In this document: positions 1-11,799 of the stretch, in pieces
Numbering within the stretch: position 1 is the first letter of the stretch
Layout of the letters: each line of letters starts with the position of its first letter
Origin: Dama dama
Lineage: Eukaryota > Chordata > Mammalia > Artiodactyla > Cervidae
NCBI RefSeq assembly: GCF_033118175.1
Contig: NC_083698.1
Span: 47,161,501-47,225,500 of the forward strand
Direction: 5' to 3'
Length of the DNA: 64,000 nucleotides
Made by a program: the position numbers and the translations under genes
The notes under the pieces: model-generated
Databases searched by the model: none
Seen by the model: the letters and a program-made list of their open reading frames with translations, nothing else
Told to the model about the DNA's origin: nothing

Positions 1-154
1 AAGACACATACATGTATAACATATACAGGTGTTATAATATATAAAGACATATCCATAATTAATAAAGAAAATTTCCAGGTCAAATAGAAAAGGCTGATCA
101 ACCCAACAGAAAAATGAATAAGACCTGGCATAGGCGTTTCATGAGGGCAGTAAA

Positions 155-412
155 CAGTTCAGCTCAGTCACTCAGTCATGTCCAACTCTTGGCGACCCCA
201 TGGACTGAAGCATGCCAGGCTTCCCTGTCCATCACCAACTCCTGGAGCTTGCTCAAACTCATGTCCGATGAATTTGATGAGGCCATCCAACCATCTCATC
301 CTCTCTCATCCCCTTCTCCTCCTGCCTTCAATCTTTCCCAGCATCAGGGTCTTTTCCAGTGAGTCAGATCTTTGCATCAGGTGGCCAAAGTATTGGAGCT
401 TCAGCTTCAGCA
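155..412 (-). mobile_element. BovB LINE 3' tail fragment
   Basis: Read on the minus strand it matches the 3' end of the other BovB copies here: the stretch from the TTTGGCCACCTGATG block through ...GAAAAGACCCTGATGCTGGG... to the GACTGAGTGACTGAGCTGAACTG end. Confidence 0.85.
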
Positions 413-499
413 GTAAACAAATGGCCAATAAACAATGGAAAGCTGCTGAACTTCACAGTTACCAGAGAAGTACAAATTAAAACCACAATTTAAATCACT

Positions 500-1355
500 A
501 AACGTCTAACAAAATGGCTAAAATAAGAAGATAAAATAAGGCATTGGAGAGGAGGAAGCATAACCAGAAGGCTCATACAATCCTGGTGAAAGTATCAACT
601 GATAAAAGCACTTTGCAAAACCATCTGGCAGTACCCACTCAGATGAGAACAGGCATATTCTATAAGCAGGGCTGCTGCTGCTGCTGTTGCCGAGTGGCTT
701 CAGTCGTGTCTGACCGCGACCCCATCAGCTGCAGCCTGCCAAGAACCTCTCTTCATGGGATTCTCTACGCAAGCAAACTGGAGTGGGCTGCCACATCCCC
801 CTCCAGGGTATCTTCACAACCTAGGGATGAAACCTTGGTCTGCTGCATTGCAGGCAGGCTCTTTACTGCTGAGCCACCAGGGAAGCCCAAGCAGGACTAC
901 TCTTACGTTTTCCAAAAGATACATCCCAGAAGTACTATTCCTATATATTTCCAAACAGGAAGCTATCCAAATGTCCGCTACATTGCACTATATCACTCAA
1001 CAGAATACATAACAATGAGAATAAAGGTTTCTTAGCTACACTCATCAGTATAGAAGGTTTGCACAAACATAATGCTGATGGGGGTGGGGGGGCATAAAAG
1101 AGCACATTCGGTGTCATTCCATTTATATAACAAGTAGAAAGAGGTACTACTAACGAATCTATACTGCTAGAAAACTGGTCAATCTTTCTAAAGAAAATGA
1201 TTGGAAAGGAGCATAGAGAGGCTTTTGGAAACATTCTGTTTCTTAACTGGGTGGATGTTATAGAGATGTGTTCAATTTTTGAAAATTTATGGAGCTGTAT
1301 ACTTATAGTATATACATTTTCTCTGTATAATATTTTTACAAAAATTTCAAAAAAG
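500..1355 (+). mobile_element. Old L1 3' fragment, interrupted by a SINE
   Basis: The sequence reads like the 3' part of an ancient L1 (AAAACCATCTGGCAGT, ATCCAAATGTCC, and a degraded ORF2 end and 3' UTR). It is split by the SINE at 668-895. Family assignment is by eye only. Confidence 0.55.
668..895 (-). mobile_element. Bov-tA-type SINE
   Basis: A minus-strand tRNA-derived ruminant SINE from GGGCTTCCCTGGTGGCTCAG to a (CAG)n-like tail. A short direct repeat (aagcagg) flanks it at about 665 and 889. Confidence 0.85.
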
Positions 1356-2140
1356 ACACAAGAAACAGCTTGAAGGGCACCCTACTAGTCAAAGTTAAAA
1401 TAAATTACACATTTTAAAAAAAGGATGAGGAAAAGATTATGGAAACACAACTTATGAAAAATTATGAGTTCATAATGATAATAAAAAGAAAAAAACACCA
1501 AGGATTCATCTCACCATTGAAGCAGCTTTTAGAGCAAACTCTTTACTTTGAAAACTGGAGACTAAGTAGAAAGAAATTACACATTTCTTTTACTTTTCCC
1601 GCAACATTGATTTCTGAGAGTAACCAAATAGCTTTAGCTGGGTGAAGAAAGCTCTACTTTACAGGAACATGTCAATTATAAGGCAGAAGGAATGACAGAA
1701 GTAGAAATTTATCATTCTGCAACCCTAATAAAATGACATGTTTTGGAAACAATTAGGTTAACGGTGGACTAATATTTTTAGCCTAACAGTACAGTGAAAA
1801 GATAAGACTGTAATCTTCCAAATTCAGTGGTAACCTTAGCATTACTAATTGTTGTTCAACCAATTTTGTTTTGACATGATGCAATATAAGGTGAATAATA
1901 TCATCTGCACTGTGCTCCAACAAGAAAACACTCAACGCAATCAAGTCTTTATATTTAAATTCCAATGTGCAAGAAACAAAAAGGAAGAAGGAATACATCA
2001 ACAATACCAACAAAAAGGAAGCTAGGTAAGCTCAGAAGGTTAGCCAGTCTACAAGAAAATATATATCAGATTTCTCCAAGGTATTGAAGGGTCCCTGGAT
2101 TTAAGGTCAGTTATGAGTTCTCAAAGTTTATATTAACAAA
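1356..2140. other. Intronic AT-rich DNA, nothing recognised
   Basis: This lies in the PNPLA8 intron left of the 3764-3913 exon. I see no exon or clear repeat in it. Confidence 0.4.
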
Positions 2141-2530
2141 ACAGGTCACAAGAGACTAAAACTGAAAACTATCCAGAAATCCATCAACACTACCATGAGT
2201 AAAAAAGCTGCAATACATTCAAACACAATGGAATACAAAAGAAACAAGAATGAATGACCTACAACTACCCGCAACAATGTAAAAGATTCCTACCAGTGTG
2301 CTGAGCGACAGAAACAACAGTTTACATAATGTACAAAACCAGACAAAACTAACTTGTGATCCTTTTTTGGGAGACTGTGACTGAAACGGAGTCCAGGGGC
2401 GACTTCTGAAGTGCTGACAAATTCTGCTCTTCATCTGAGTGCTGGCTATGTGAAGGTGTATGAAAACTCATTGAGCTTTATACTTACAATTGCATGTGTA
2501 TCATACTTCAATAAAATGTTTTTCTTAAAA
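2140..2530 (+). mobile_element. Old L1 3' end fragment
   Basis: The block starts like the L1 ATCCATCAACA...GGAATACAA segment and ends ...TTATACTTCAATAAAATGTT, as old L1 3' UTRs do. It is degenerate. Confidence 0.45.
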
Positions 2531-2971
2531 GTTCTTTAAAGTATGCATATTTTTCTTAGACGTTTGCTTTCAGTGTATCACCCAAATGTTAAAATGACTT
2601 AAAAGCATATCCATATTAGGAAAATTTATCTTTTAGGTAAGAGATTACACATATATGAAAGATAATTACAAATTCTATGAACATGACATTCTAAAGTTTA
2701 GCTATTACAATATATGTATTGTATGAAATTTGAGGGAAAATTAATTAAAAATGTGTAACTTTTTAGCAAGATTGTTATCAAACTGTTGAATAAATATGAA
2801 CTAAGTTAACTGACAATTTTTTGGATGGCAAGTAAAAAATAAGCACTGATGGATCTCTAACAAAATATTAACACTACCATTCTTTATATGACATGTCCAA
2901 ACTGTTAATTATATGTTACAAATAATCATAGTATAGAGGTAAAGAGACATCATTCACATTTTATGGCATTT

Positions 2972-3190
2972 CAGGGCTTCCCAGGTGGCACAAGTGGTAA
3001 AGAACCTGCCTGCCAATGCAGGAGACATGAGACAGGTTCGATCCCTGAGCTGAGAAGATCCCCTGGAGAAGGGAATGACAACCCACTCCAGTACTCTTGC
3101 CTGGAGAATTCCATAGACAGAGGAGCCTGGCGGGCTACAGTCCATGGGGTCGCAAAGAGTCAGACACAACTGAAGCGACTTAGCATGCAT
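2972..3190 (+). mobile_element. Bov-tA-type SINE, well preserved
   Basis: It runs from GGCTTCCCAGGTGGCACAAG to GACTGAAGCGACTTAGCATG. A perfect RNA polymerase III B box, GGTTCGATCCC, lies at 3035-3045, showing the tRNA ancestry. It sits in an intron of PNPLA8, antisense to that gene. Confidence 0.9.
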
Positions 3191-3763
3191 GCTACCATGA
3201 AAACAGTCTACTTAAATAGATCTAAATTATTTTCACTGTTTTATATTTGAAAAAACTGAGGCAAAGAAAATCTATTTGTTTTATTAATAGAATCACACAT
3301 TCAACTGCCAATAAGATCATAAAAATTTTTAGACTTTCAAATACAAAAAGATCATGAAATAAAAACAAGTAATGGTTTTACTTATGAATTACAACTCCTG
3401 TCTGAACAGTAGCTGCATAGCATAAACACTTAACATTGCATTTAAGAAAACCTTGGTAGCTATTAGGCAATTCAACTAATATACTGAGATATATCTTCTT
3501 ATCTTGGAAGTATCTTAAAAGTACAAACAAATATGAGTACTAAGAGCATAACAAATTACAGAAGAAAAATGAGCATTTAGTGCAATGCATATCACAAAAT
3601 AAATGGGCAATTACTAAGTATGTAAAACACCACATGTATGATAAAACCACAAAAAAAGAAAAATGAAAAAAAAAAAAATGAAAGGTGTTGCCTTCCCCAT
3701 TTCAGAAGGTTTACTAGTACTTTTATTCCAAGAAAAAACCAGACTAAAGGTAATCAAAATTAC
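3191..3763 (-). other. PNPLA8: PNPLA8 intron sequence next to the exon
   Basis: AT-rich intron with an A-rich run near 3.66-3.68 kb. I recognise no other element. Confidence 0.5.
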
Positions 3764-3913
3764 CTTGACAGCCACTCCTTTTCCCTCAGGAAATTCTAGA
3801 AGATGGAAAGTCAGTTCTTCAACTCTATTGATGCAGAGCCTTGGGTCAGTTGTTCTTCTTAATGCTTGAACTAACGCCCGGGTTCTGTTATCAATACTCA
3901 CTCTGGCAATGAT
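3764..3913 (-). CDS. PNPLA8: PNPLA8 second coding exon (50 residues)
   Basis: This 150-bp exon encodes 50 residues beginning IIARVSIDNRTRALVQALRR and ending FPEGKGVAVK. It continues PNPLA8 in phase 0 from the preceding exon. The acceptor is a pyrimidine-rich run ending in ...tttgcag just before 3913 on the minus strand. The donor, AAG|GTAATT, is at 3763-3762. The piece forms the start of the armadillo-like helical region that precedes the patatin domain. The next exon is outside the window to the left, so positions 1-3763 belong to an intron of this gene. Confidence 0.93.
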
Positions 3914-4065
3914 CTGCAAAGACATATTAAAATATGTATGATTCAAGTATGAAAACTGCTCCAGTGATACCAACAGATGATCAAAGTTCTTCAATCACAT
4001 AAGGAAATGAAACTTAGAAATCTGATAAAAATTAAAACTTAAAATCACAATAAATTACGACTTGC
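3914..4065 (-). other. PNPLA8: PNPLA8 short intron with GC-AG boundaries
   Basis: The intron is only 152 bp. On the minus strand the upstream exon ends GAAAAG and the intron starts GCAAGT, so the donor is GC, not GT. The flanking AAAAG|GCAAGT is otherwise a near-consensus match, as is usual for functional GC-AG introns. The acceptor ends tttgcag. Joining the exons here keeps the known PNPLA8 reading frame, while using the open frame past the donor gives six residues and a stop. Confidence 0.85.
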
Positions 4066-5124
4066 CTTTTCTCGCTGAAGAGATAACCGCCTTTTCTCCT
4101 CTATGTTTTTGTCTTTGCTGACAGCCTGCTCGGCTTTTGTCGCCTCTTCCCGCTCTTCTAACTGACTCTTTGAATCATACTTTAGTTTGGGGACAAGTCC
4201 ACCAATATAACCACCTACTAAGGCTTGTACACCTTCTGTGGGACGAGACAGAAAGTTAGCAATACTCTGTTTAGTAGAAATGGGAAGAACCTCAGGTGTC
4301 TCACTGGGACTTCCAGGCTTGTCCTCAGAATATAAAGAAGCTTCTGAGTCTAGCTTCTTATCAGACAGGATGCCAGGATCTGGAGAACTGGGTTTCTCAT
4401 CTTCAACCTTTAGTTCAAGTTCTGATTTTTCCTGGAAATGTTGATCTTCCTTCTGTTGAGACATTTTTTCCTCACGCTTGAAGTATGAATTAATATGACT
4501 TGACAAAAAGTAGAATGACTCTCCAAATTTTGTGGTTATATTATTTGTGTAATGAAAAAGGCTTGGTTTACCTATATTGTCTTTCTCTATAACCTGACTT
4601 TCCTTTGCTGGAAGAGAACTCTTTTCTGCTGACTTGTCACTATACTTTTTCAGAAACTTGATGGTTTGTTTAACGCTTTTCTGTTTTAACCAACCGCTAT
4701 CTGTCACTTTTCTTAATATTCGAGAACTTGGCTTAAGCTGAGCTAAACGAGAAATCATTTCATTTTGCTTGCCAAAGACAGCCTTTGAAACAGAGTTCAA
4801 AGTATTTTTAATACGGGACATACGAGGGCTCACTTTTGTAAGTCCCTTGGGAGCAGAAGTGCTAAGTCTCAAGATTCCAAGATGTAAACCATGGTGGCTT
4901 AGGGGGGAACAGTGCTTACTGCAAGAATGAGCTTCACTTTTGGTCCATTTACATCTTATTCTGCTTGTATGAACACCTCTCTGTAGACTGATGTGGCTTA
5001 TCCTCCCGTAATGTTCAGGTGAGCACAAGAAAGGCAGCTGCTTGCTTCTCTGCTTCCCACAAAGACTTCTCGCATTACTAAGGAGGTAAATATAATATAG
5101 ATCTATAGTCAAATTAATAGACAT
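4066..5124 (-). CDS. PNPLA8: PNPLA8 first coding exon (N-terminal 353 residues)
   Basis: I recognise the translation as the N-terminal regulatory half of PNPLA8 (calcium-independent phospholipase A2 gamma), a membrane enzyme of mitochondria, peroxisomes and ER that hydrolyses phospholipids. The start codon is at 5124, and the exon runs 353 codons in phase 0 to a GC donor at 4065-4064. The region is basic and Ser/Lys-rich. It includes the conserved block SIANFLSRPTEGVQALVGGY near its end. In-frame methionines at 102, 123 and 221 match the internal start sites known to give shorter isoforms in human. The catalytic patatin domain (nucleotide-like GGGTRG and lipase GxSxG motifs) is not in this exon or the next and must lie left of the window. 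The reading frame is open throughout, so this is the gene and not a decayed copy. The introns also exclude a processed pseudogene. Confidence 0.95.
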
Positions 5125-5214
5125 AACTTAAAAATTACTTATTTTCTATACGTTATGACTTTCACTTCACTCCTGAATGCTTCATTTAAGAAATGCCATA
5201 ATTCATGGTCTTAC
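5125..5214 (-). other. PNPLA8: PNPLA8 5' UTR part of the first coding exon
   Basis: Upstream of the start codon on the minus strand is a strong acceptor: a branch-like ctaat, a T-rich run of more than 12 bases, then cttgccattttag at 5216-5215. The exon would therefore begin at 5214 and carry about 90 bases of untranslated leader. This implies at least one further upstream noncoding exon, probably in the CpG island near 12.2 kb. Confidence 0.7.
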
Positions 5215-6189
5215 CTAAAATGGCAAGAAAAAAAAAAAAGATTAGGATTTAAGGTAAAACTGAAGTCGGGGAAGAGATAAAATACATTACATTACTTGAA
5301 CTAAACTCAGCAACTTGTCTCAAAAGAAGATAGGACAATATATTTTCATGATGGCAATAGAGATCTCATTTTTAAGCAAATAGAAGGTAATTAAATCGTC
5401 TGGTATAGAAATCAATGAGAAAAGAAAGTGAGTAGTAGGATGTTTCATGAAAACTAATTTAGAGAAACTACCGGATAGATAAGGTCTCCAAAACACAAGA
5501 CCGAACATGCAACTGTGAAACAAAATCTGTATTCATGGTAAGACAAGGAAAACTTAAACACAAAAGTTCTTCTCTGCCCCTTGGCCTCCTTTCTACCTGC
5601 ACTCTCGACCTACCATACCTCCCCCACCAGCAGGAATCCCTGCTCCACGTTCACAGCAACATTCGCCCAACATCAGCAAGACAGAACATCTTTTCTTGAC
5701 CTTGTAAAGGGTCCCATGGCCCACTGTGATGGTTCTTAAGTCTGGGTTATGCAAACTGTCAATACACATTATTTTATGTACAGCCCTCTGTTTCAAAAAA
5801 ACTTATATAAACTGTGTCTCAACTTCTAACAGGTGGAACAGTTCTGAGAGTTTTCTGAGATACTCTTCCTGGGTTATAATCCTCAAATCTGGCTCAAATA
5901 AAATTTCCCAATTCTTTCTTAGACCTACTGATTAATTTTTCATTGACACAATTTAAATATTCTGCTGTTTTTCTTCTTTATTATTGAAGTCTCGACTAGT
6001 TTATGTGACACTAGACATTAAGTTCTTTGAGGACAATAGTCAAGTCTTATACTCCTATTCACTGCAAACCATTTATAGAATATTTAATCTGAAACTTAGT
6101 CCCCCTGAAACCGAGTCCCTCTGTTGAATTTATTAACCTCTATCCAAAATGTTATTCTCCTGTCCAACACCTGTTCCCCTCAGGATTGA

Positions 6190-6760
6190 GGCATATCAAA
6201 GAAAAGGGGGGGACTCAAACCAAGTAGGACCCTATGGGACCCCCCCAATGCATGAAAGCCTCTCTGTGTCCCCAATTTCTTGTTTGTAAGAAAAAGGCCT
6301 TCAGCCTCCGAGACCCTCCCTGAGTTCCAAAGGGCAGATTCAAATAGTTAATTAAGAGGGTGAGGGAATGCAGAGACATCAGTGCAGAGATGGGGCAGGG
6401 TCCTGGTTCATCCTGGGGGGATGTATATAACAATCAGATAGAAATCTCTGAGTTCTTCTACGGGAACTAAGGCCCGTCCCCAGGAAGATGATGGTAATGT
6501 CAGGCTGAGCACAAGACCCAGACTGGCTGGAACCAGAAAGCTGATGACTGAGATTCCTGGGACACCATTTTGTCACCTCAATCTATCAGAAGAGGCCCCC
6601 CCACAAATTCTGCTTATAAAATCTCTTCCCCCAAACCCATCAGAGTTCAGGTCTTTCAAGTAGGAGCTGCCTGCTTTATGGCTCTTGCAATAAACCCTTC
6701 TCCTACTCCAAACGTGGACATTTCAGTTTGTCTGGCCTCACTGTGTGCTGGGCACACATT
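6190..6760 (+). mobile_element. Solo LTR-like block (endogenous retrovirus)
   Basis: About 570 bp has the architecture of a retroviral LTR: a TATA-like CTTATAAAATCTC near 6615-6627, and an AATAAA at 6689-6694 inside TTGCAATAAACCC followed by a C/T-rich stretch. There are no gag, pol or env frames beside it, so it looks like a solo LTR. The boundaries are approximate because I could not fix a TG...CA pair with a target duplication. Confidence 0.6.
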
Positions 6761-6925
6761 CAACAACTTGATGCCAGATATAGTCCTAAATGCTGAGACC
6801 ACAAAGAGGATACCAAGAAACTTTCAGTTTAGAGCTTGAGATAGCCTTGTAAAGAAGATTTCACAGTCTAGTAGTAACTGCTCATTTAAGCAAAGAAGTC
6901 AGACTAGAATAAACTATGTGCATAC

Positions 6926-7015
6926 ATGCTAAGTTGCTTCAGTAGAGTCTAACTCCTTGAGACCCCATGGACTGTCCATGGGATTTTTCAGGCAAGAGTA
7001 CTAGACACCTTCTCC
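6926..7015 (-). mobile_element. Partial ruminant SINE
   Basis: A short, diverged minus-strand piece with the CTAAGTTGCTTCAGTAGAGTCT and GACCCCATGGACTG blocks of the Bov-tA 3' half. Confidence 0.7.
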
Positions 7016-7049
7016 AAAACTATGTGTAACACCTAACAGACAGGGGCTC

Positions 7050-7640
7050 ATAACCACAACATGAATGCCATTTAAAACAGACATTTTGTTCTTTCAATTG
7101 GTAAAATGCAAATAATGGATAATATCCAGTACTGATAATAACCTGGGGAAATGGGACTCAAAGGGCTACCTGACAGAATCTAAGGAAATTTTAATAGCTA
7201 TCTATCAAAATTTTAAAGGCACATGTTCTTTGATTAGTAGTTCCACCATAAAGAATCTGTCCTACAGAAATAACTGCACAGGAGTACAGGTATATATACA
7301 CATTCTTTGCCACATTGCTTGAAATATCAAAACACTGATAAACAACTCTTAAGTGTCTTCTAGAAAGGGATGGTTAAATAAACTACGGTAGATAACATAC
7401 AACACAATGAATTACAATGTAATGTTATATAGCAGTTAGGAACTAGATGATCCAATGTATCCAATGTATATATCCTTCATATACAGTATAGAGAGGAAGG
7501 CAAATTGCAATAACTTATGTATGATATCAATAACACAAGGATACACAGATGTAGACACAAAGGTATTCTGTAATACAAGAAAACAAAAACCTACATATGC
7601 AGCTGGAATCTGTGGCTACACACACATACACACATTCTGA
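7050..7640 (+). mobile_element. Degenerate old L1-like fragment
   Basis: Blocks such as GGGATGGTTAAATAAACTACGG and ATATAGCAGTTAGG resemble the 3' end of mammalian-wide L1s. It is weak and judged by eye only. Confidence 0.35.
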
Positions 7641-8469
7641 AAGGGTAAGCATCTGTTTATTTATTCCTGTGAACTGAGAAGTGGAATTGAAAGAGAAGGG
7701 CTTTCGAGAGAACAGCTTTTGAGAAGGGCTTTTACTTTTGGATGGATTCTATTATTTACAAATTTCTTAAATTTGTAATTTAAGAAAACAATGCAATGCA
7801 CTTTAATAGATGGTACTATACGAATGGAAGACACAAAGTCAGAGCAGACATCCAGGTAAGTCTGAAAAAAAAATGATGCTGAAAACTGGGCAAAACAGTA
7901 ATTCATCACATGGTAAAAGATGAGAGGGGAAGGAGAGAATTCTAAATAATGGGGAAAACAAACACAAACAAACAAAAAAAAGCATTTAAGAAAGTACACA
8001 CAATATAAGCAAAATTCGCAAGCAGTCAATTCTTTCCAGGACCTGGAGCCAATAATGAGGGAGAAGCTGAAGATGATACTGCAAAGACAGGAGAAGCCAG
8101 ATTATGAAGGGTCCGACAATCTTGCCATAGAGATTAAAGATCGAACTGTCAATGAACTATGTTAAGCAAAGGAATGACATTAGGAAGACGCTTCCAGCAG
8201 ATCTCTGACAGATGGAGTAACGGGACAAGACTGAGAATGACAGGAATCAAGAACCCATTGTGACTCTTCAGAAGATAGTCTGAACTAACATCTTTCCAAA
8301 TTGCCCGTGAACATACTATTTTAAAATCTGTAGAGGGGAGGAAAGAAAAGAAGCAAAACTATCTGCCTTGCTGACTCTTCAGAACCCCTCAAGATCTGCA
8401 GTCAATGTAATAAGCTGAATTAACACAAAAGTTTCACAATCTCCAACACAGAAGTACATGATAAAATAC

Positions 8470-8830
8470 ATCTAAAGGACTCGTGGATAAAAAAGCTATA
8501 CTCAAAACTAATAATGGACTCCTGTAACTCAACAACAAAAATCAAATAACTCAATTAAAAAATGGACAAAGGACTTGAATAGATGAAAGATGTCATCTTT
8601 CTCCAAAGAGACATTCAGTAAATAAGCACAAGAAAAGATGAACAACATGACTGATATCAGAGAAATACAAATCAAAACCAAATGAGGTATATATCCCACA
8701 CTTATCAGGGTGGCTATTACCAAAAAAAAAAAGAAAAAAATACCTGAGAAATAAAGGACACTTCCAAAGCTCGGGCAAGAGACTCTCTCATTCAGCAATC
8801 CCCACTGAAGGCGAACTCACAGTTAAAGAA
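8470..8830 (+). mobile_element. Old L1 ORF2-derived fragment
   Basis: AAAAATGGACAAAGGACTTGA followed by AGAGAAATACAAATCAAAACC is the well-known C-terminal ORF2 segment of mammalian L1. The frames are broken. Confidence 0.7.
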
Positions 8831-11799
8831 CCATCACTGCAAGAGACGACTGGCATGTACAGCCAACAGGAAAAAGTGTAACCGAGATTAGAAACAATAG
8901 AAAAAAAATTAAGTAGGTTTCAGACGTTCAATGATAGAACAAAAATAAGGCAGCAAAAAAAAAAAAAAAAAAAACTGTACAAAATGTACAGGAAGAGTAA
9001 AATTTTAGAAATGAAAATTCCAGCTACAAGCTAGTTACTAGATGTTACTGTAATATAATGACAAAGAAAGGCTGAAAAGGAATACGGGAAATATATACCA
9101 AGGCCTATATAATCAAAAGAAAGCAAAAAGCACTTTAAAGCAAAAACATTAAATAAGATTCAAAAGGCATACTATTCCATAGTAAAAGGAATAATCCATT
9201 TATTGAGAGTTATTAAACCTCAGTTTCCTAGGTCTTGGAGAACAAGACAACTTATTAATAAACAAGTAACTAATACAATGTATAACAACAGATCGAGAAG
9301 TACCATGAAGAAAAATAAAGCTGGAGGCTGGGTAGAAAAGGGCCCAGGGATGGCTATTTCAGCTGATGTAGTCAGAAGAATTGAGTTGACACGTTACTGG
9401 AGATCTGAATGAACTGAGGAAGCAAATTATTTAAAAGTATCCAGGGAAAAAGCACTCAAGGCAGAGGAAAAAGCAACCAAAGCTCTGGAGACAGGAATGT
9501 CCTTTGTCTATTCAAGAATAGTAAGATTAAGGTAGTTAAAGTAAAGTAAGAAATAGGAGAAATGGTAGACATGGGCCCAAGGGTCAAGCAGAGAACAGAG
9601 CTATAAAAGCGGGGATTACAATAAGGGATCTGCATTGTTTCTTTCCAATAAGAGATAATCCTCAAGACCAACAAGAATACACCTATCAACTTGGCAATAA
9701 AGCAAATCTGAAAAGGGGAACAATTAAAGGAAGTCTATACAATCTCATGATCATACAATTTTAAAACACTCTTCTAGAAGCTACAGTTATCAGGCCAAAA
9801 CTGCAGAAAAGAGCTGTCAACAAAATCAACAAGCTGAATTTAACTGCTCCCAAACCACACTAGTAAATGCAGATAAGGGTTTGGAGAGCAAATTGAGCTG
9901 AGACAAAACTTAGATTGCAAACAGATAAGAAGATAAACTGTAAAGTGCCACCATCAACTGAGAAAAAAGCAGGAGGACCAGACTCTCTATTTATAGGATA
10001 GTACAAATACAGATGCAGGCATAAATGGAAGAGTGAGGCCTAGACCAACCACTGGGGAATGGAATGAAGTTGTAACTAGAAGAAATTCAGGAATTGCTAG
10101 GTGGAGGCTCCGCTAAGGATGGAAAGAATTAATTTATGGGGGACTTCACTTGGTTATACTGCAATTATGCAGACATGAAGTGACAGAGGTTTGGATTGGA
10201 TTAAGATAAAAGTACTACAGGAGATGACTATTGCTCTGAGCCACACTTTGAAAACGGAGCAATCAGCGAAACACAGGGCTTGGTGACAGCAAAGAATAGG
10301 GTAAGGAGAGGGAGGTGTCAAGACAACTTAAGGGTTTTTAATCAGAGAAACAGGGAGAATGCCATTTGTGGATGTGAGATAGCTTGGAAGGGGGCCAATT
10401 AGAATGCAGAAACAGTGGGGCATTCACATGGAGACATACTACAGGAACATAGGCTGTTGGATTTATGTTTGGAGTTACTAGCACAGCGACAGCTGAAATC
10501 ATAAGACTGGATTTACCAAAGAAGGGTATACAGTTAATACTTCTCCAGAATCTGGGGATCGCAGAGTTTGATACAAGTTTTCTCTTCCTCAAAAAAATGC
10601 TTATCTGCATATATGCACTATATTTTCCAAGACATTTCAGGATATTTACAGAAGTACTAAAGTATTCCTTGGGTTTCAAATTTAAAAATTCTGGTGTGGA
10701 GAGAACAAGGATAGAGCCTTGACAGCCATTCAGAGTTAGGAAGAGGTAGTTTGCTAAGCAGAGAAAAAAAAAAAAAAAGCACAGGAGAAAAGACATCCAG
10801 AAAAGCTCAGGGCAATGGCAGGACGTCGGAAAAAGTACTGAACAGTGAATGAAATAAAATATAAGACATGGGAAATAAAGGTCAGAACTAAGTAAGACAA
10901 GACAGGAAGATGTTCGGCTAAGAGTTCTATGATCTTTTCACAAATATATGCTCCACACACGAAGCAGTAAGTACCCTCTGGCACAAATCCTCCGTCATTA
11001 TTACTAAGCAAAAAAACAACTCAAAGATGTACCTTTATTAACTCTGCACTTCAAGCAAGTAAACATATAAACTAGTGAAAGTGATCTTTTCATCCAACAT
11101 GACTTGTTAAAACGACATTGCTCTCAAGGTTTTAACTGAGATCTGACCCAGGAACAGAAAAACAAGATCAACACTGAGAAAAAAGTTTAAGAAAAATGAT
11201 GAAGTAAGAATATGTTCTTATATTCAAAGTACAACTAATGTGCACAAGAGATTTGACAAAAACAGTTACAATAGGCATGAAATATTTGACTCATAAGAGG
11301 CATTAAACTCTCGGTTCACAGTGCAACAAATGTTTCTAAAACTCCCGGATTTAAAAATTCTTAGTATTTCACTGTCTTAACAGCATTTCCTCGATACACC
11401 AAAACCTACTTTTGTCATTTTTGAAAGCTCAATAATCGGGACTGTAGATTGGGATGCAGTTCCACTGGGATGTTACCGGAAGTAAAAAGCACCACTTTAA
11501 ATAGGATTATGTGATAGTTCCTCATCTAAGTTCTCCCTAGGTGTCACCACTTTTTATTTAAAGTTATCATAGTATTAGGTATAGAAACCAGTCTCCTCCC
11601 CGCATGATGACTTATATGACAGCGACTGGAAGCAGTGCAACAAACCTTCACCTACTGAACAGCACACATCTGAAACCGATTAAGCAACAGGAGCGAGAGA
11701 CAGAGTTCACTGTGGGTGGGGTGACATAGAAACTGCTGATAATTAAAAGCCTGGAGCAGCCGACTCATCAGGTGTACTGACAGTGGGGAATGATGTAGG

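Noticed and set aside
3035..3045. tRNA-like B box as a tRNA gene
   Set aside because: It belongs to a Bov-tA SINE. There is no cloverleaf or anticodon arm of a true tRNA.
6570..6839. 89-codon frame at 6.6-6.8 kb
   Set aside because: It lies across the LTR TATA, poly(A) signal and flank, and has no protein resemblance.
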